Origin: Oscillospiraceae bacterium
GTDB lineage: Bacteria; Bacillota; Clostridia; Oscillospirales; Acutalibacteraceae
Reading direction: 5' to 3'
Assembly: GCA_022508705.1 (NCBI GenBank)
Contig: JAFLUO010000005.1
Location: 1-31,592 of the forward strand
DNA: 31,592 nt
Below, piece by piece: positions 1-7,883 of this stretch. The first letter of the stretch is position 1. Each line of letters starts with the position of its first letter. Under the pieces are notes generated by a model. That model worked only from the letters and a program-made list of their open reading frames with translations. It was not told the origin of the DNA and ran no database searches. A program made the translations under genes and the position numbers.

Positions 1-1724
1 TCGGGTCGCCTGCGGTAACTATAGCGTATATAGAAGATGACGAAGAAAGCTTATTTGGTTCTAGTTATTATGTTCTGTTGGAAAACGGCGCCCTGTATCG
101 CATTACATACCCGAGCAACCCGTTCAAATATGAATTTCTCGGCGTGGTGCCGGGCGTCAACCTGAAAGGCGTTTCCGATATAACACAGGGAATTTCCGCG
201 TCTATGTGGTATGATCAGGATACCGGATATCTGGTGCTTTCCAGTCGTGCAAAAGGGGAAAAGGCGAAGTTACGGCTTATTGATCCAAAGACCTTGCGGG
301 TCATGTCAAATACCGAATTCGATGAAAATGTTTGGTATGCGACAGCTTTGTATCAGTACGGTAACAATGTAAACAACACCGAAGAAACAGGAGAAAAATT
401 GAGTACTTATTCATCTCAGACCCTGCTTTCGGATGAAAATACAGGTAATCTCCCCGTGTCTTATGCAGAGCAATCTTCGCAAAATGAAATTCACAGCGTA
501 TATGAAGGCATTGAGAGCATTATTTCTGCCCCCGCTGTCCGTCCCTTTCCTGTAGGAACGGCGGTCGCTCGCCTTGAAAGCACTAAGCAGACATACCCAA
601 CATTGCAATCGGCTATTGATGCCGCACATGCAAGCATAACTATTGGCAACCATGAACCTCAAACAGTAACCTTGCTTAAAGATGTTAACGAATCTATAAG
701 AGACGTTTGGATAAGAAGCAGTGTTGACTATGATTATAATCTGACGGTTGATTTGAACGGTCATACTGTAACAGGAAAAGAGAATGCACCTGTCCTGTGG
801 TTTGAATCAGGTGGACTCGGCGGTGCAAAATACGGTTTACATGTGACAATCACGGATAGCAGCAATGAGAAAAACGGTACGATTACAGGCGGAACAGGTA
901 AAGCAGTCACTCTGTCAGGTACCAGCGGAGGAGGTATCTATTTCAGCGGTTCTACTGTTAACGATTCGCTGATGATAGACGGAGGTAACATTAAGGGTAA
1001 CAGCGTTACAGGCAACGGCGGTGCTATTGCTATGTCAGGCGACTCAGCATCACAGCTTATCATAAACGGCGGTGTTATCAGTAATAATACTGCGAAAAAC
1101 GGCGCTGTTTCGGGAAGAAATATTACTGTAAACGGCGGTACGATAACCGAGAATAAAGCATCCGAAGCAGGCGGCGGACTGTATATGTTTGGCGCAGGAA
1201 CGCAGGAATTGGAAATCGGTAACGATGCACGCATTTTCGGTAATACGGCAGATGTTATGGGCGATGACATTACAGTCGTTTCTCAAAGAGGCGGTGTGAT
1301 TTATAAAGTAGGTTTAAGCGACCCGTCCGAATGGACAGGTGAAGAGAATTACGACAATGCCGCATGGTGTGCGGACGGTACTGACGGACCTTACGATTAC
1401 AGTAATAAAGATCAAATCGACAGATTTGATGCGTTCGATCCTCAAAAAATTAAAAGCTATACTGTGACCGAAACGGGCAGAAATGCATCTGCATATGGTA
1501 TTGCGGCAAAGATGGTTAAAGACATTACGGATATTCCTTTACTCGGAGATATAAATGGTGATGGAATAATCAATTCAAATGACTATGCAATGGTAAGATG
1601 CTATGTAATGTGCAGACGGAGTTTAACCAAAGAACAGTTTAGCGCCGGTGATGTTAACAGGGACGGAGTTGTAGATGCGTTTGATGCAATAGAAATTGAT
1701 GTATATATAAATTCACGGCCGTAA
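1..1724 (+). CDS. Dockerin-containing surface protein, 5'-truncated by the window
   Basis: The frame is open from base 3, so the gene begins before the window; the in-frame TTG at 78 is only an internal codon. About 573 residues are visible. The first ~120 have a beta-propeller-like look, with short repeated strands and Tyr/Asp-rich turns. A middle region beginning around YPTLQSAIDAA and TVTLLKDV, followed by many short Gly/Asn-rich strands (TINGG, IINGGVISNN, ITVNGGTIT), resembles the right-handed beta-helix of pectate-lyase-like surface proteins. The last ~60 residues are a type I dockerin: two Ca-binding repeats, DINGDGIINSNDY and DVNRDGVVDAFDA, joined by a linker. Dockerins bind cohesins, so the protein is probably extracellular and docked on a scaffold or the cell surface. 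No catalytic motif was recognised. A strong terminator follows. The dockerin is clear; the rest is inferred from composition. Confidence 0.85.
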   Translation, partial: GSPAVTIAYIEDDEESLFGSSYYVLLENGALYRITYPSNPFKYEFLGVVPGVNLKGVSDITQGISASMWYDQDTGYLVLSSRAKGEKAKLRLIDPKTLRVMSNTEFDENVWYATALYQYGNNVNNTEETGEKLSTYSSQTLLSDENTGNLPVSYAEQSSQNEIHSVYEGIESIISAPAVRPFPVGTAVARLESTKQTYPTLQSAIDAAHASITIGNHEPQTVTLLKDVNESIRDVWIRSSVDYDYNLTVDLNGHTVTGKENAPVLWFESGGLGGAKYGLHVTITDSSNEKNGTITGGTGKAVTLSGTSGGGIYFSGSTVNDSLMIDGGNIKGNSVTGNGGAIAMSGDSASQLIINGGVISNNTAKNGAVSGRNITVNGGTITENKASEAGGGLYMFGAGTQELEIGNDARIFGNTADVMGDDITVVSQRGGVIYKVGLSDPSEWTGEENYDNAAWCADGTDGPYDYSNKDQIDRFDAFDPQKIKSYTVTETGRNASAYGIAAKMVKDITDIPLLGDINGDGIINSNDYAMVRCYVMCRRSLTKEQFSAGDVNRDGVVDAFDAIEIDVYINSRP

Positions 1725-1770
1725 TGATATTAGAATCTTTCTAAACGAGTAGTTCTAAAAAACCTAAAGT

Positions 1771-1805
1771 AATCCGGGATTCACAAATAATGTGAGTCCC
1801 GGATT
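1771..1805 (+). terminator. Rho-independent-like hairpin after the dockerin gene
   Basis: A 15-bp stem (AATCCGGGATTCACA pairs with TGTGAGTCCCGGATT, with one G-T wobble) closes a 5-base loop AATAA, about 47 bases after the stop codon. A T-rich but interrupted tract follows. The position and stem strength fit a terminator of the upstream gene. Confidence 0.75.
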
Positions 1806-1892
1806 TGTCATTTATAATTTCGCTTGTATTTTTTATTGATGCGTTGTTTATATACATGTTGAATTTTTTGTAAAACTCTTTGAGTTATTTAA

Positions 1893-2265
1893 ACGGCTGA
1901 TGAAAATTACGGTTATGAAAAAGATGTCGCCTACATTTACCGTAGAGGAAAAAGCGCTTATGGAGGGCTTATGCAATGCTATGCTCTCTCTTCTGACGAA
2001 GCCTTACGAACTTCACATGATTGCTTTTTGATAGACTCCCAAAATCATTTCGGCATGATGCCTACGGATTTTCAAAACTGGGAGGGCAGGGTTCTGTTGA
2101 TTCGATGACGACAACACCTTCAATCAGCCCTGTAAAGACGGCCTGATTGAAATCATGCCGAATCCTACGGTTGTCACTGACATTTTAGGCGGGCGTTTAA
2201 CATTGCTGGTCAAATTGGATCAGTATGCTCAAACTGTAATTTCTTTTGTTAAGGCATCTGAGTAA
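1893..2265 (+). pseudogene. Frameshifted gene remnant, family not recognised
   Basis: Two reading frames join into one protein-like stretch. The first frame runs from 1893 (TADENYGYEKDVAYIY...) to NWEGRVLLIR and stops at 2106-2108. The second starts right after a stop at 2098-2100 with FDDDNTFNQPCKDGLIEIMP and runs to SFVKASE with a TAA at 2263. Both halves look like real protein, and the switch near 2092-2106 is best explained by a single frameshift. There is no start codon or ribosome site in the first frame, because a TAA lies just upstream at 1890-1892. It is therefore probably the decayed C-terminal ~120 residues of a gene. I do not recognise the family. The style recalls small accessory proteins of clostridial mobile elements, but that is a guess. 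Confidence 0.5.
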
Positions 2266-2299
2266 GAAAAATAAGATTTATTTATGTCGATTAAAAGAA

Positions 2300-2321
2300 A
2301 ACCTCCGCAAAAGCGGAGGTT
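2300..2321 (-). terminator. Terminator of the foldase gene
   Basis: A perfect 9-bp stem (AACCTCCGC / GCGGAGGTT) with an AAAA loop lies just past the foldase stop codon. Read on the minus strand it is followed by TTTCTTTTAA, a good U-rich tail. Confidence 0.85.
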
Positions 2322-2338
2322 AAACTATTTATATACTA

Positions 2339-4087
2339 TTATGATTGGCTGGTGAGGTTAATAACAGTTTGGTTAATGTGCTTTGTTTGCTGTTTGAAAG
2401 ACCAATTAAGAAGAGCGTTATTCATATTGACGGTTTTAACGTAAGTGTTGTCAATTTCATCAGCAAGGTCATTGGAAGCATTTGTAATAATTTCATATCT
2501 TATGTTCTGTTCCCAAGTTTCGCCCTGAGACTGAACATAATACATAATGTGATAACCGAATGTTGTTTCAACAATTTCAACGTCACCTGTTTTTCTTGAC
2601 TCGTCAATTGCCCAGTCAAGGAAGCCCGCAACATAGTTTGAGGTCGATACAACGCCCTCATAAAGGCCGTCATTGTTGGGGTTACCGTCTTTGTCAACAT
2701 CATCTGTATACTCTTTAGTAAGTTTAATGAAATTCTCTTCAGTGGGATTTTCTTTGTAAAGAGCAAGAACCTTTTCAGCTTCTTCACGTACAGCCTGCTT
2801 TTGAGCGTCTGTAATTGCAATCTCTTTACCGTCAGCATCCTTTTGTGCTTCAGGGAATTTGAAAAGAATGTGTCTTACGTCGTTTCCTGAAGAAGTTGTA
2901 TCTTTATGAGGAGCAACCGTAAGCATAACAACGAAGAAATCATCGTCAGAAGCGGCAAATACTTTGCTGTCACCGACCTTTGTATCTGCATTGAATGCCC
3001 AGTTTGCAGCCTCTTCAGAAATACTTGAGGTTATGTCTGCCTTATAAGCGTTCTTCATTGCAGTTGTTGTACCGGGGTCTTTATCCTTAGTATCTTTATC
3101 TTTTTGAAGATCTTTTTTTGCAAGCTCAATAAAGGTCTGCTCATTTACTGCACCTGCCAGGAAAGCGTCGGCATCAGCCTTTGCCTTTTTGCGTGCTTCT
3201 TCTTTAGCGGCATCGTCTGCATCTTTATCATAGTCTGCTGAAAACGAGTAAACACGAAGGCTTACAATGTCATAAGAATTACGATCAGCGTTATATTTTT
3301 CTTCAACCTGTTCTTTTGTTATTGCATTTTCAATGTCAGTTGTATGCTTTTCAAAATAATTATTGGCAAGAAGTTGTTCAGTTAAAATTTCACGAAGAAG
3401 CTTTTCTGTAATACCGTTGCCCAAAATTTGACGTAGATATCTGTTAGTAGAATAGTCCTTTTCTTTTGCAGTATCAGCATAAGACTTTATCGTCTCGTCA
3501 ATTTCGGCCTGCTGATCGGAAGTGAGGTTAAGACCTGCTTCCTTTGCTTTGTCAGCGCCGTATTTTATCTGAATAAGCTGGTTTATTGCGGCATATTTCA
3601 TAACGTCGGCCCAAGTAGCTTTTTCGGCATTAAGGTCAGCAAGCGTAACTCCGGTAAAATTGCTGTAATCGTCTTTATAATCCTGTGAAGCAGGGGATTT
3701 GGTGTAATCGTAGCCTGTAACCATTACGCCTGCGCCCTCACCGTAATACTGTGAATATGTGTATTCATACTGATAAGCGGTGTTTTCAATTTGATTCCAC
3801 ATAGAGTAATAGAAGAAATTGAATTCAGCAAGAGTAAATGAATAGTTTTTGTTGCCTGCTACTTTGACTTTTAATACTTTCTGCGGAGTACCGAAGAAGT
3901 TGAGCACAGCAGTGAGCGCACCGCAAACAATCGCAACTGCCAAAACAATTGCAATCACTTTGCCTATGATTTTCTTTGCTTTAGAAAAAGCGGGGTTTTT
4001 CTTAGCTTTTTTAGATGCTGCTTTTGCAAGGCGCTCTTTGCGTTCCTCACGGTAAATTTCAGCCTGAGATTTGTTATTGTTTTCCAT
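2339..4087 (-). CDS. Membrane-anchored peptidylprolyl isomerase (PrsA/SurA-like parvulin foldase)
   Basis: This 582-residue protein probably helps secreted proteins fold outside the membrane. The N-terminus is a lysine-rich cytoplasmic tail followed by one hydrophobic segment (about residues 41-65, IIGKVIAIVLAVAIVCGALT), which reads as a signal anchor; there is no lipobox, unlike classical PrsA. A SurA-N-like helical region follows (about 90-270). The parvulin domain lies near residues 405-515, opening with DVRHILFKF and closing with TTFGYHIMYYV, the two signature ends of the rotamase fold. An Asp/Lys-rich insert (KDLQKDKDTKDKDPG) separates the two halves. The start ATG has an AAAGGATG ribosome site 7-8 bases upstream. 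It is monocistronic, with its own promoter and terminator, and divergent from the sialic-acid operon. The family call is firm; the substrates are unknown. Confidence 0.88.
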   Translation of the reverse strand: MENNNKSQAEIYREERKERLAKAASKKAKKNPAFSKAKKIIGKVIAIVLAVAIVCGALTAVLNFFGTPQKVLKVKVAGNKNYSFTLAEFNFFYYSMWNQIENTAYQYEYTYSQYYGEGAGVMVTGYDYTKSPASQDYKDDYSNFTGVTLADLNAEKATWADVMKYAAINQLIQIKYGADKAKEAGLNLTSDQQAEIDETIKSYADTAKEKDYSTNRYLRQILGNGITEKLLREILTEQLLANNYFEKHTTDIENAITKEQVEEKYNADRNSYDIVSLRVYSFSADYDKDADDAAKEEARKKAKADADAFLAGAVNEQTFIELAKKDLQKDKDTKDKDPGTTTAMKNAYKADITSSISEEAANWAFNADTKVGDSKVFAASDDDFFVVMLTVAPHKDTTSSGNDVRHILFKFPEAQKDADGKEIAITDAQKQAVREEAEKVLALYKENPTEENFIKLTKEYTDDVDKDGNPNNDGLYEGVVSTSNYVAGFLDWAIDESRKTGDVEIVETTFGYHIMYYVQSQGETWEQNIRYEIITNASNDLADEIDNTYVKTVNMNNALLNWSFKQQTKHINQTVINLTSQS

Positions 4088-4129
4088 TGATAAACATCCT
4101 TTGCAAACAAAATTACAATAAGTGTATCT

Positions 4130-4158
4130 ATTCTACACTATTTTAAAGAATTATACAA
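4130..4158 (-). promoter_or_regulatory. Sigma-A-like promoter of the foldase gene
   Basis: On the minus strand TTGTAT (4153-4158) and TAGAAT (4130-4135) are separated by exactly 17 bases. A small inverted repeat AGTGTA-N7-TACACT (4121-4139) overlaps the -10 box and could be an operator. Confidence 0.6.
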
Positions 4159-4228
4159 GAGAAAAATGGTAAATTTTTATTTTTAAAGTTTGTATTTACA
4201 AATTAGGCAATTTTTTAGCATATTTATA

Positions 4229-4257
4229 TTGATTATAAAAAGAAAATAATGTATACT
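4229..4257 (+). promoter_or_regulatory. Sigma-A-like promoter of the sialic-acid operon
   Basis: TTGATT (4229-4234), a 17-base spacer and TATACT (4252-4257). Transcription would begin near 4264, only a few bases before the ribosome site at 4271-4280, so the leader is very short. Confidence 0.7.
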
Positions 4258-4289
4258 TTTTATATATTTTAAGGATGGAGAAATTTGTT

Positions 4290-4976
4290 TTGACAGGCAA
4301 AGAGATTCTTGAAAAAATAAAAGGCGGGCTGATAGTGTCCTGCCAGGCCCTTCCCGAAGAACCGCTTCACAGTTCATTTATTATGTCAAGAATGGCTTAT
4401 GCGGCGTACCTTGGCGGAGCGGCAGGAATACGGGCGAATACTGTTGAGGATATAACAGAAATCAAAAAAACCGTCGATTTGCCGATAATCGGCATAATTA
4501 AGAGAGTGTATGATGATTCCGATGTTTATATTACTCCCACACTCCATGAGGTTGAAAAGCTTTACGAATGCGGAGTAGATATAATTGCAGTTGACGCAAC
4601 AAACCGTTTGCGGACAGACGGTGTGTCTTTTGAAACATTCTTTACTGAAGTCAGAAAGAAATTTCCCAATCAGTTGTTTATGGCAGACACATCCTGCTTT
4701 GACGAAGGCAAAATGGCACGTGAGTTGGGAATTGACATTGTGGGAACAACAATGAGCGGTTACACCGAGTACACGAAGGACAATTCACTCCCCGATTTTA
4801 GTCTTATGGAGCGTTATGTTAAGGAGCTTGACTGTCCCGTTATAGCAGAGGGCGGCATCTGGACTCCCGAACAGCTTAAAACTGCCATTGATTTAGGCGT
4901 TCATGCGGCAGTTGTAGGCACGGCAATTACACGCCCAATGGAAATTACAAAAAGATTTGCAGATGCAATAAAATAG
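4290..4976 (+). CDS. nanE: N-acetylmannosamine-6-phosphate 2-epimerase
   Basis: The enzyme converts ManNAc-6-phosphate to GlcNAc-6-phosphate in cytoplasmic sialic-acid breakdown. It is a TIM barrel of about 228 residues, the usual length. Family hallmarks are [13 protein letters not shown] at the N-terminus, the loop GIIKR with the conserved Lys, [11 protein letters not shown], and [12 protein letters not shown] with the conserved Glu, then [11 protein letters not shown] at the phosphate site. The start is chosen as TTG at 4290 because AAGGATGGAG (4271-4280) is then a ribosome site 9 bases upstream. The in-frame ATG at 4275 lies inside that site and has no ribosome site of its own, and family members normally start about ten residues before the IVSCQA motif. 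It is first in an operon with a ROK kinase 33 bases downstream. Confidence 0.93.
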   Translation: MTGKEILEKIKGGLIVSCQALPEEPLHSSFIMSRMAYAAYLGGAAGIRANTVEDITEIKKTVDLPIIGIIKRVYDDSDVYITPTLHEVEKLYECGVDIIAVDATNRLRTDGVSFETFFTEVRKKFPNQLFMADTSCFDEGKMARELGIDIVGTTMSGYTEYTKDNSLPDFSLMERYVKELDCPVIAEGGIWTPEQLKTAIDLGVHAAVVGTAITRPMEITKRFADAIK

Positions 4977-5009
4977 AAAAATCAAGTTAAAATACGAAAG
5001 GAAATTCAA

Positions 5010-5918
5010 ATGGGAATTTTAGTTTTTGATATCGGAGGCACGGCTATTAAATACGGCCTTGTAAGCGAGGATTTTGAAATTCTTGAATCAAATGAGATGC
5101 CTACTGCAAACGAGGGAGAGGATGCAAACGCCAAAACTGTTTTGCAAAATCTTTCGAATGTTATGGCGGAGTATCAGGGAAAGTATGACGCTATTGGCAT
5201 AAGCACGGCAGGTCAGGTTGACTTTGAAAGAGGATACATTGTTTACGGAACTGATAACATTCCCGGCTTTACCGATACTGATATGAGAGGCATTTTTGAA
5301 AGCAAATTCGGCGTTCCCGTTGCAGTTGACAATGACGTTAACTGCGCAGGTTTGGGTGAGGCTCATTTCGGAGCAGGCAGAGGTTCGGATTACTTCATTT
5401 GTCTTACATACGGCACGGGTGTCGGCGGAGCAATTTATCTTAATGGTGATATTTTAAGAGGGGCAAAGTCTGCGGCAGGCGAATTCGGACACATGCTGAC
5501 TCATGCAGGCGGAGCTGAATGCACCTGCGGAAGAAAAGGCTGTTATGAGGCTTATGCTTCATGCCGCGCTCTTACAGACAGGGTTTCAGAGCATTTCGGA
5601 AGATATGTATCGGGACGAGAGATTTTTGAGCCTGAAAAGCTGGAACACCCGTTTATAAAGCAAGCTCTTGACGATTGGGAGAATGAGATAGTAAATGGGC
5701 TTGTTTCGTTGAGCTACATTTTCAATCCGCCCCTTATCGTTCTCGGCGGCGGAATAATGTCCGAAGAACTTTTGGTTAATCATATCCGTGAAAAGCTCAT
5801 TGCCCGTGTAGGCGTAAATTATCAGGGCGTAGAACTCCAAAAGGCACAGCTTAGAAATAAAGCAGGTATGCTCGGAGCGGCTTATATTGCAAAGCAAAGG
5901 CTTGACAGCTTAAAATAA
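5010..5918 (+). CDS. nanK: ROK-family sugar kinase, probable N-acetylmannosamine kinase
   Basis: This 302-residue ROK protein probably phosphorylates ManNAc to ManNAc-6-phosphate, the substrate of the upstream NanE. The phosphate loop DIGGTAIKYG is at the N-terminus. The zinc-binding ROK signature is complete: GHMLTHAGG followed by CTCGRKGCYE, giving one His and three Cys ligands. The catalytic Asp is in VDNDVNC, and LTYGTGVGGA is the adenosine-side glycine loop. There is no helix-turn-helix, so it is an enzyme rather than a ROK repressor. AAAGGAA provides a ribosome site. The motifs alone cannot separate ManNAc kinase from glucokinase or another hexokinase; the assignment to nanK rests on the neighbouring epimerase and sialidase-like genes. 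Confidence 0.85.
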   Translation: MGILVFDIGGTAIKYGLVSEDFEILESNEMPTANEGEDANAKTVLQNLSNVMAEYQGKYDAIGISTAGQVDFERGYIVYGTDNIPGFTDTDMRGIFESKFGVPVAVDNDVNCAGLGEAHFGAGRGSDYFICLTYGTGVGGAIYLNGDILRGAKSAAGEFGHMLTHAGGAECTCGRKGCYEAYASCRALTDRVSEHFGRYVSGREIFEPEKLEHPFIKQALDDWENEIVNGLVSLSYIFNPPLIVLGGGIMSEELLVNHIREKLIARVGVNYQGVELQKAQLRNKAGMLGAAYIAKQRLDSLK

Positions 5919-5943
5919 CAACAAAACAAAAATGAGGTTTGCT

Positions 5944-7227
5944 ATGTTTTCATTTTTAAAATCAAACGAAACGAAGTATTATACAATTCCTCAAATAGAC
6001 TTATCGAGAAAACCGAGGGATATCCACCCTCGGTTTGATTATTTATACAGTATTTCTACGGTTGATGACAGTAAGGCATATTTGGGGCACCCCGACAGTA
6101 TCCTTTTAAATAACGGTGATATTTTGACTTTTTATCCCGAGGGTCACGGCAAGGGCAAAATAATCGCCAAAAGAAGCACCGACGGCGGAGTAACTTATAC
6201 AGACGGTCTTAAAAATATACCTGCTTCCTGGGCAGACTCTCTTGAAACGCCGACCGTGTTCAGACTCAAATTTACAGACGGAAGCGAAAAGCTGATTTTG
6301 ATTTCAGGCAATCCAAAGTGGCCGTCTATGCCGACACCTCTCGGCTTTAATTGCTCTGTGTCTGATGATGACGGAGAAACCTGGTCTGAATTTGAACGCT
6401 TTTTTGATAAAGACAGCAGTTTTCCAGTCTGCCCGATAGTTTCAATGGCAAGCCTTATACATCTTAAAGAAAACGGAAAATTTGTCGATAAATGGCTTGG
6501 GATTTTTCACGATAACCATTTTATAAACTATAAAACCGTTTTGACATTTGAAAACGGTAAAATGCACTGGTCAACACCCGAAAAATACCTTTCCAATTAC
6601 CGTGAAACCGAAAAGAAAATAGGTGTTTGCGAGGTTTGTGCCATTCGCTCAGACAAAGGATATGGCGACAGAATTTGCCTTATTGCAAGAGCAAATAAAA
6701 AACGCTCAAATTCCATTCTGTTTATTTCCGACGATGAGGGCAAAACCTGGTCAAAGCCGAAATTTTTGCCTACTGCCCTGAACGGTGAGAGGCACAAAGC
6801 GGTTTATTTACCTGACGGCAGGCTTTATATTACATTCCGCTCAATAATTCTTTCTAAAAGCGAAGTGAAAAAGCAACGCAAGAACTTAGGCGAGCATAAT
6901 TGGTATTCCGAGGGCTTAGTCGCTTGGGTCGGCACCTTTGACGATATTGTAAATCTTCGTGAGGGGCAGTACAGAATAAAGCTTGCCCATACATATTTGC
7001 CGAAACAAAGCGAGCCATCAATTGTTGCAAATGCAGACACAGGCTATTGCGGAAGCATAGTTCTTTCCGACGGTACGGTTGTTACGTCGTCTTACGGAAT
7101 TTTCTTTACAGATGAAAAAGAACACGGCGTTTACAATACGGACAAAGGCCGTCAAAAGCGCAAAACCTGCGTGATTTCAAAGCGTGTTAATGTAAATGAC
7201 ACCGACGAATTAGTAAGTAAACGCTGA
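5944..7227 (+). CDS. Sialidase/neuraminidase-like protein, cytoplasmic (BNR/Asp-box propeller)
   Basis: A 427-residue protein with at least three Asp boxes: STDGGVTY (near residue 78), SDDDGETW (near 140) and SDDEGKTW (near 262), the signature of six-bladed sialidase propellers. There is no signal peptide or membrane segment, so it should act in the cytoplasm on imported sialosides or related sugars. The start is placed at ATG 5944 because TGAGG lies 6 bases upstream; the in-frame ATG at 5932 has no ribosome site. It follows the kinase gene by 25 bases and is the last gene of the nanE-kinase operon. I could not confirm the full arginine triad by eye, so hydrolase activity and GH33 membership are likely but not proven. 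Its stop codon lies inside the left arm of the inverted-repeat element at 7214-7379. Confidence 0.8.
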   Translation: MFSFLKSNETKYYTIPQIDLSRKPRDIHPRFDYLYSISTVDDSKAYLGHPDSILLNNGDILTFYPEGHGKGKIIAKRSTDGGVTYTDGLKNIPASWADSLETPTVFRLKFTDGSEKLILISGNPKWPSMPTPLGFNCSVSDDDGETWSEFERFFDKDSSFPVCPIVSMASLIHLKENGKFVDKWLGIFHDNHFINYKTVLTFENGKMHWSTPEKYLSNYRETEKKIGVCEVCAIRSDKGYGDRICLIARANKKRSNSILFISDDEGKTWSKPKFLPTALNGERHKAVYLPDGRLYITFRSIILSKSEVKKQRKNLGEHNWYSEGLVAWVGTFDDIVNLREGQYRIKLAHTYLPKQSEPSIVANADTGYCGSIVLSDGTVVTSSYGIFFTDEKEHGVYNTDKGRQKRKTCVISKRVNVNDTDELVSKR

Positions 7228-7379
7228 TTAAATGTAACTGCGGAGCTTTGCGAATCTTTTCCGCCGTAAATACGTTGCAAAATCTTGTAATACACAAAGT
7301 ATTTCTTCGATTTTGCGCCTTTTTACGACAAAAAATCTATCGCAAAGCTCTCTTGTCAATTTAAATCATCGTTTACTTA
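7214..7379. repeat. Nested inverted-repeat element between convergent genes
   Basis: The whole 166-bp stretch folds into one long imperfect hairpin. The outer arms are TAAGTAAACG (7214-7223) and CGTTTACTTA (7370-7379), perfect. Next come GATTAAAT / ATTTAAATC, then a perfect 11-bp pair GAGCTTTGCGA (7243-7253) / TCGCAAAGCTC (7340-7350), and near the tip GCAAAATC / GATTTTGC around an AATAC-N5-GTATT apex. The TGA of the sialidase-like gene (7225-7227) and the TAA of the DUF4363 gene (7377-7379) both lie in the arms. The inner part resembles the right half of the element at 20821-21102. It could serve as a bidirectional terminator and/or be a degenerate miniature transposable element. Confidence 0.7.
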
Positions 7380-7757
7380 AAATACATTACCCGCTGATAC
7401 ATTCTCTTTATCTCTTATATGGCGGACTCTTTCCGCCGCAATCGACGATTTTTCTTCAAGCTTCTCCATATTGTCCTGACGGGCATATATGGGGAGGCTT
7501 TTTATTATTTTCTCAATTTCGTCAATTTCACCGTGGTTTACTAAAAGTGAAATCTTTTTTTCCTCTTTATCCCAAATTTCAAGAGTTTTTTGAGAAAGCT
7601 CTATTGCTTTTTCACGGTCACCCAATTCAGCGGTCTGCTTAATTTCGTCAAGACTGCTTGCCAGCGTTTTGCAAGAGGCATCAAGAGACATAACGCTAAA
7701 CGTTGCAATGCCGAAAACCAATAAAAGCACAATTACGGAAACTACTATTCTGTTCAT
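7377..7757 (-). CDS. DUF4363 family protein
   Basis: A 126-residue protein with one N-terminal hydrophobic segment (VVSVIVLLLVFGIATFSVM) and a helical, charged C-terminal part with heptad-like spacing. It is probably membrane-anchored with the soluble part outside. The pattern and size match DUF4363, a family often found next to DUF421 genes in clostridia, as here. GAGGG 6 bases before the ATG is a good ribosome site. It lies 126 bases downstream of the DUF421 gene with a hairpin cluster in between, and the two are probably one transcription unit. The biochemical function is unknown; the neighbouring germinant receptor suggests a spore-membrane role. The stop codon lies inside the element at 7214-7379. 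Confidence 0.72.
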   Translation of the reverse strand: MNRIVVSVIVLLLVFGIATFSVMSLDASCKTLASSLDEIKQTAELGDREKAIELSQKTLEIWDKEEKKISLLVNHGEIDEIEKIIKSLPIYARQDNMEKLEEKSSIAAERVRHIRDKENVSAGNVF

Positions 7758-7777
7758 TAAAATCCCTCATTCAATAA

Positions 7778-7880
7778 GGCGCATAGCGCCGTCATTCAAC
7801 GTTTCGGTGGGAGAAAAGTACTCCCACCGAAAAACGAAAGTGGAACCCGCCGCCTATAGAGGCGGGGAACATCTCTCGTT
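7778..7880. repeat. Cluster of three hairpins between DUF421 and DUF4363 genes
   Basis: Three stem-loops follow one another: GGCGC-ATA-GCGCC (7778-7790); a perfect 12-bp stem TTTCGGTGGGAG / CTCCCACCGAAA with loop AAAAGTA (7802-7832); and AACGA / TCGTT enclosing CCCGCC / GGCGGG (7833-7880). None has a U-tract on the minus strand, so they are not typical terminators. They may be a REP-like or MITE-like insertion, or an mRNA processing/stabilising structure within the operon. Confidence 0.6.
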
Positions 7881-7883
7881 TAG

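Noticed and set aside
4275..4289. ATG 4275 as the start of nanE
   Set aside because: It lies within the AAGGATGGAG ribosome site; TTG 4290 has correct spacing and family-typical length.
5932..5943. ATG 5932 as the start of the sialidase-like gene
   Set aside because: No ribosome site lies upstream, while ATG 5944 has TGAGG 6 bases before it.
7802..7832. Perfect 12-bp hairpin as a rho-independent terminator
   Set aside because: No T-run follows on either strand, and the flanking genes are probably co-transcribed.
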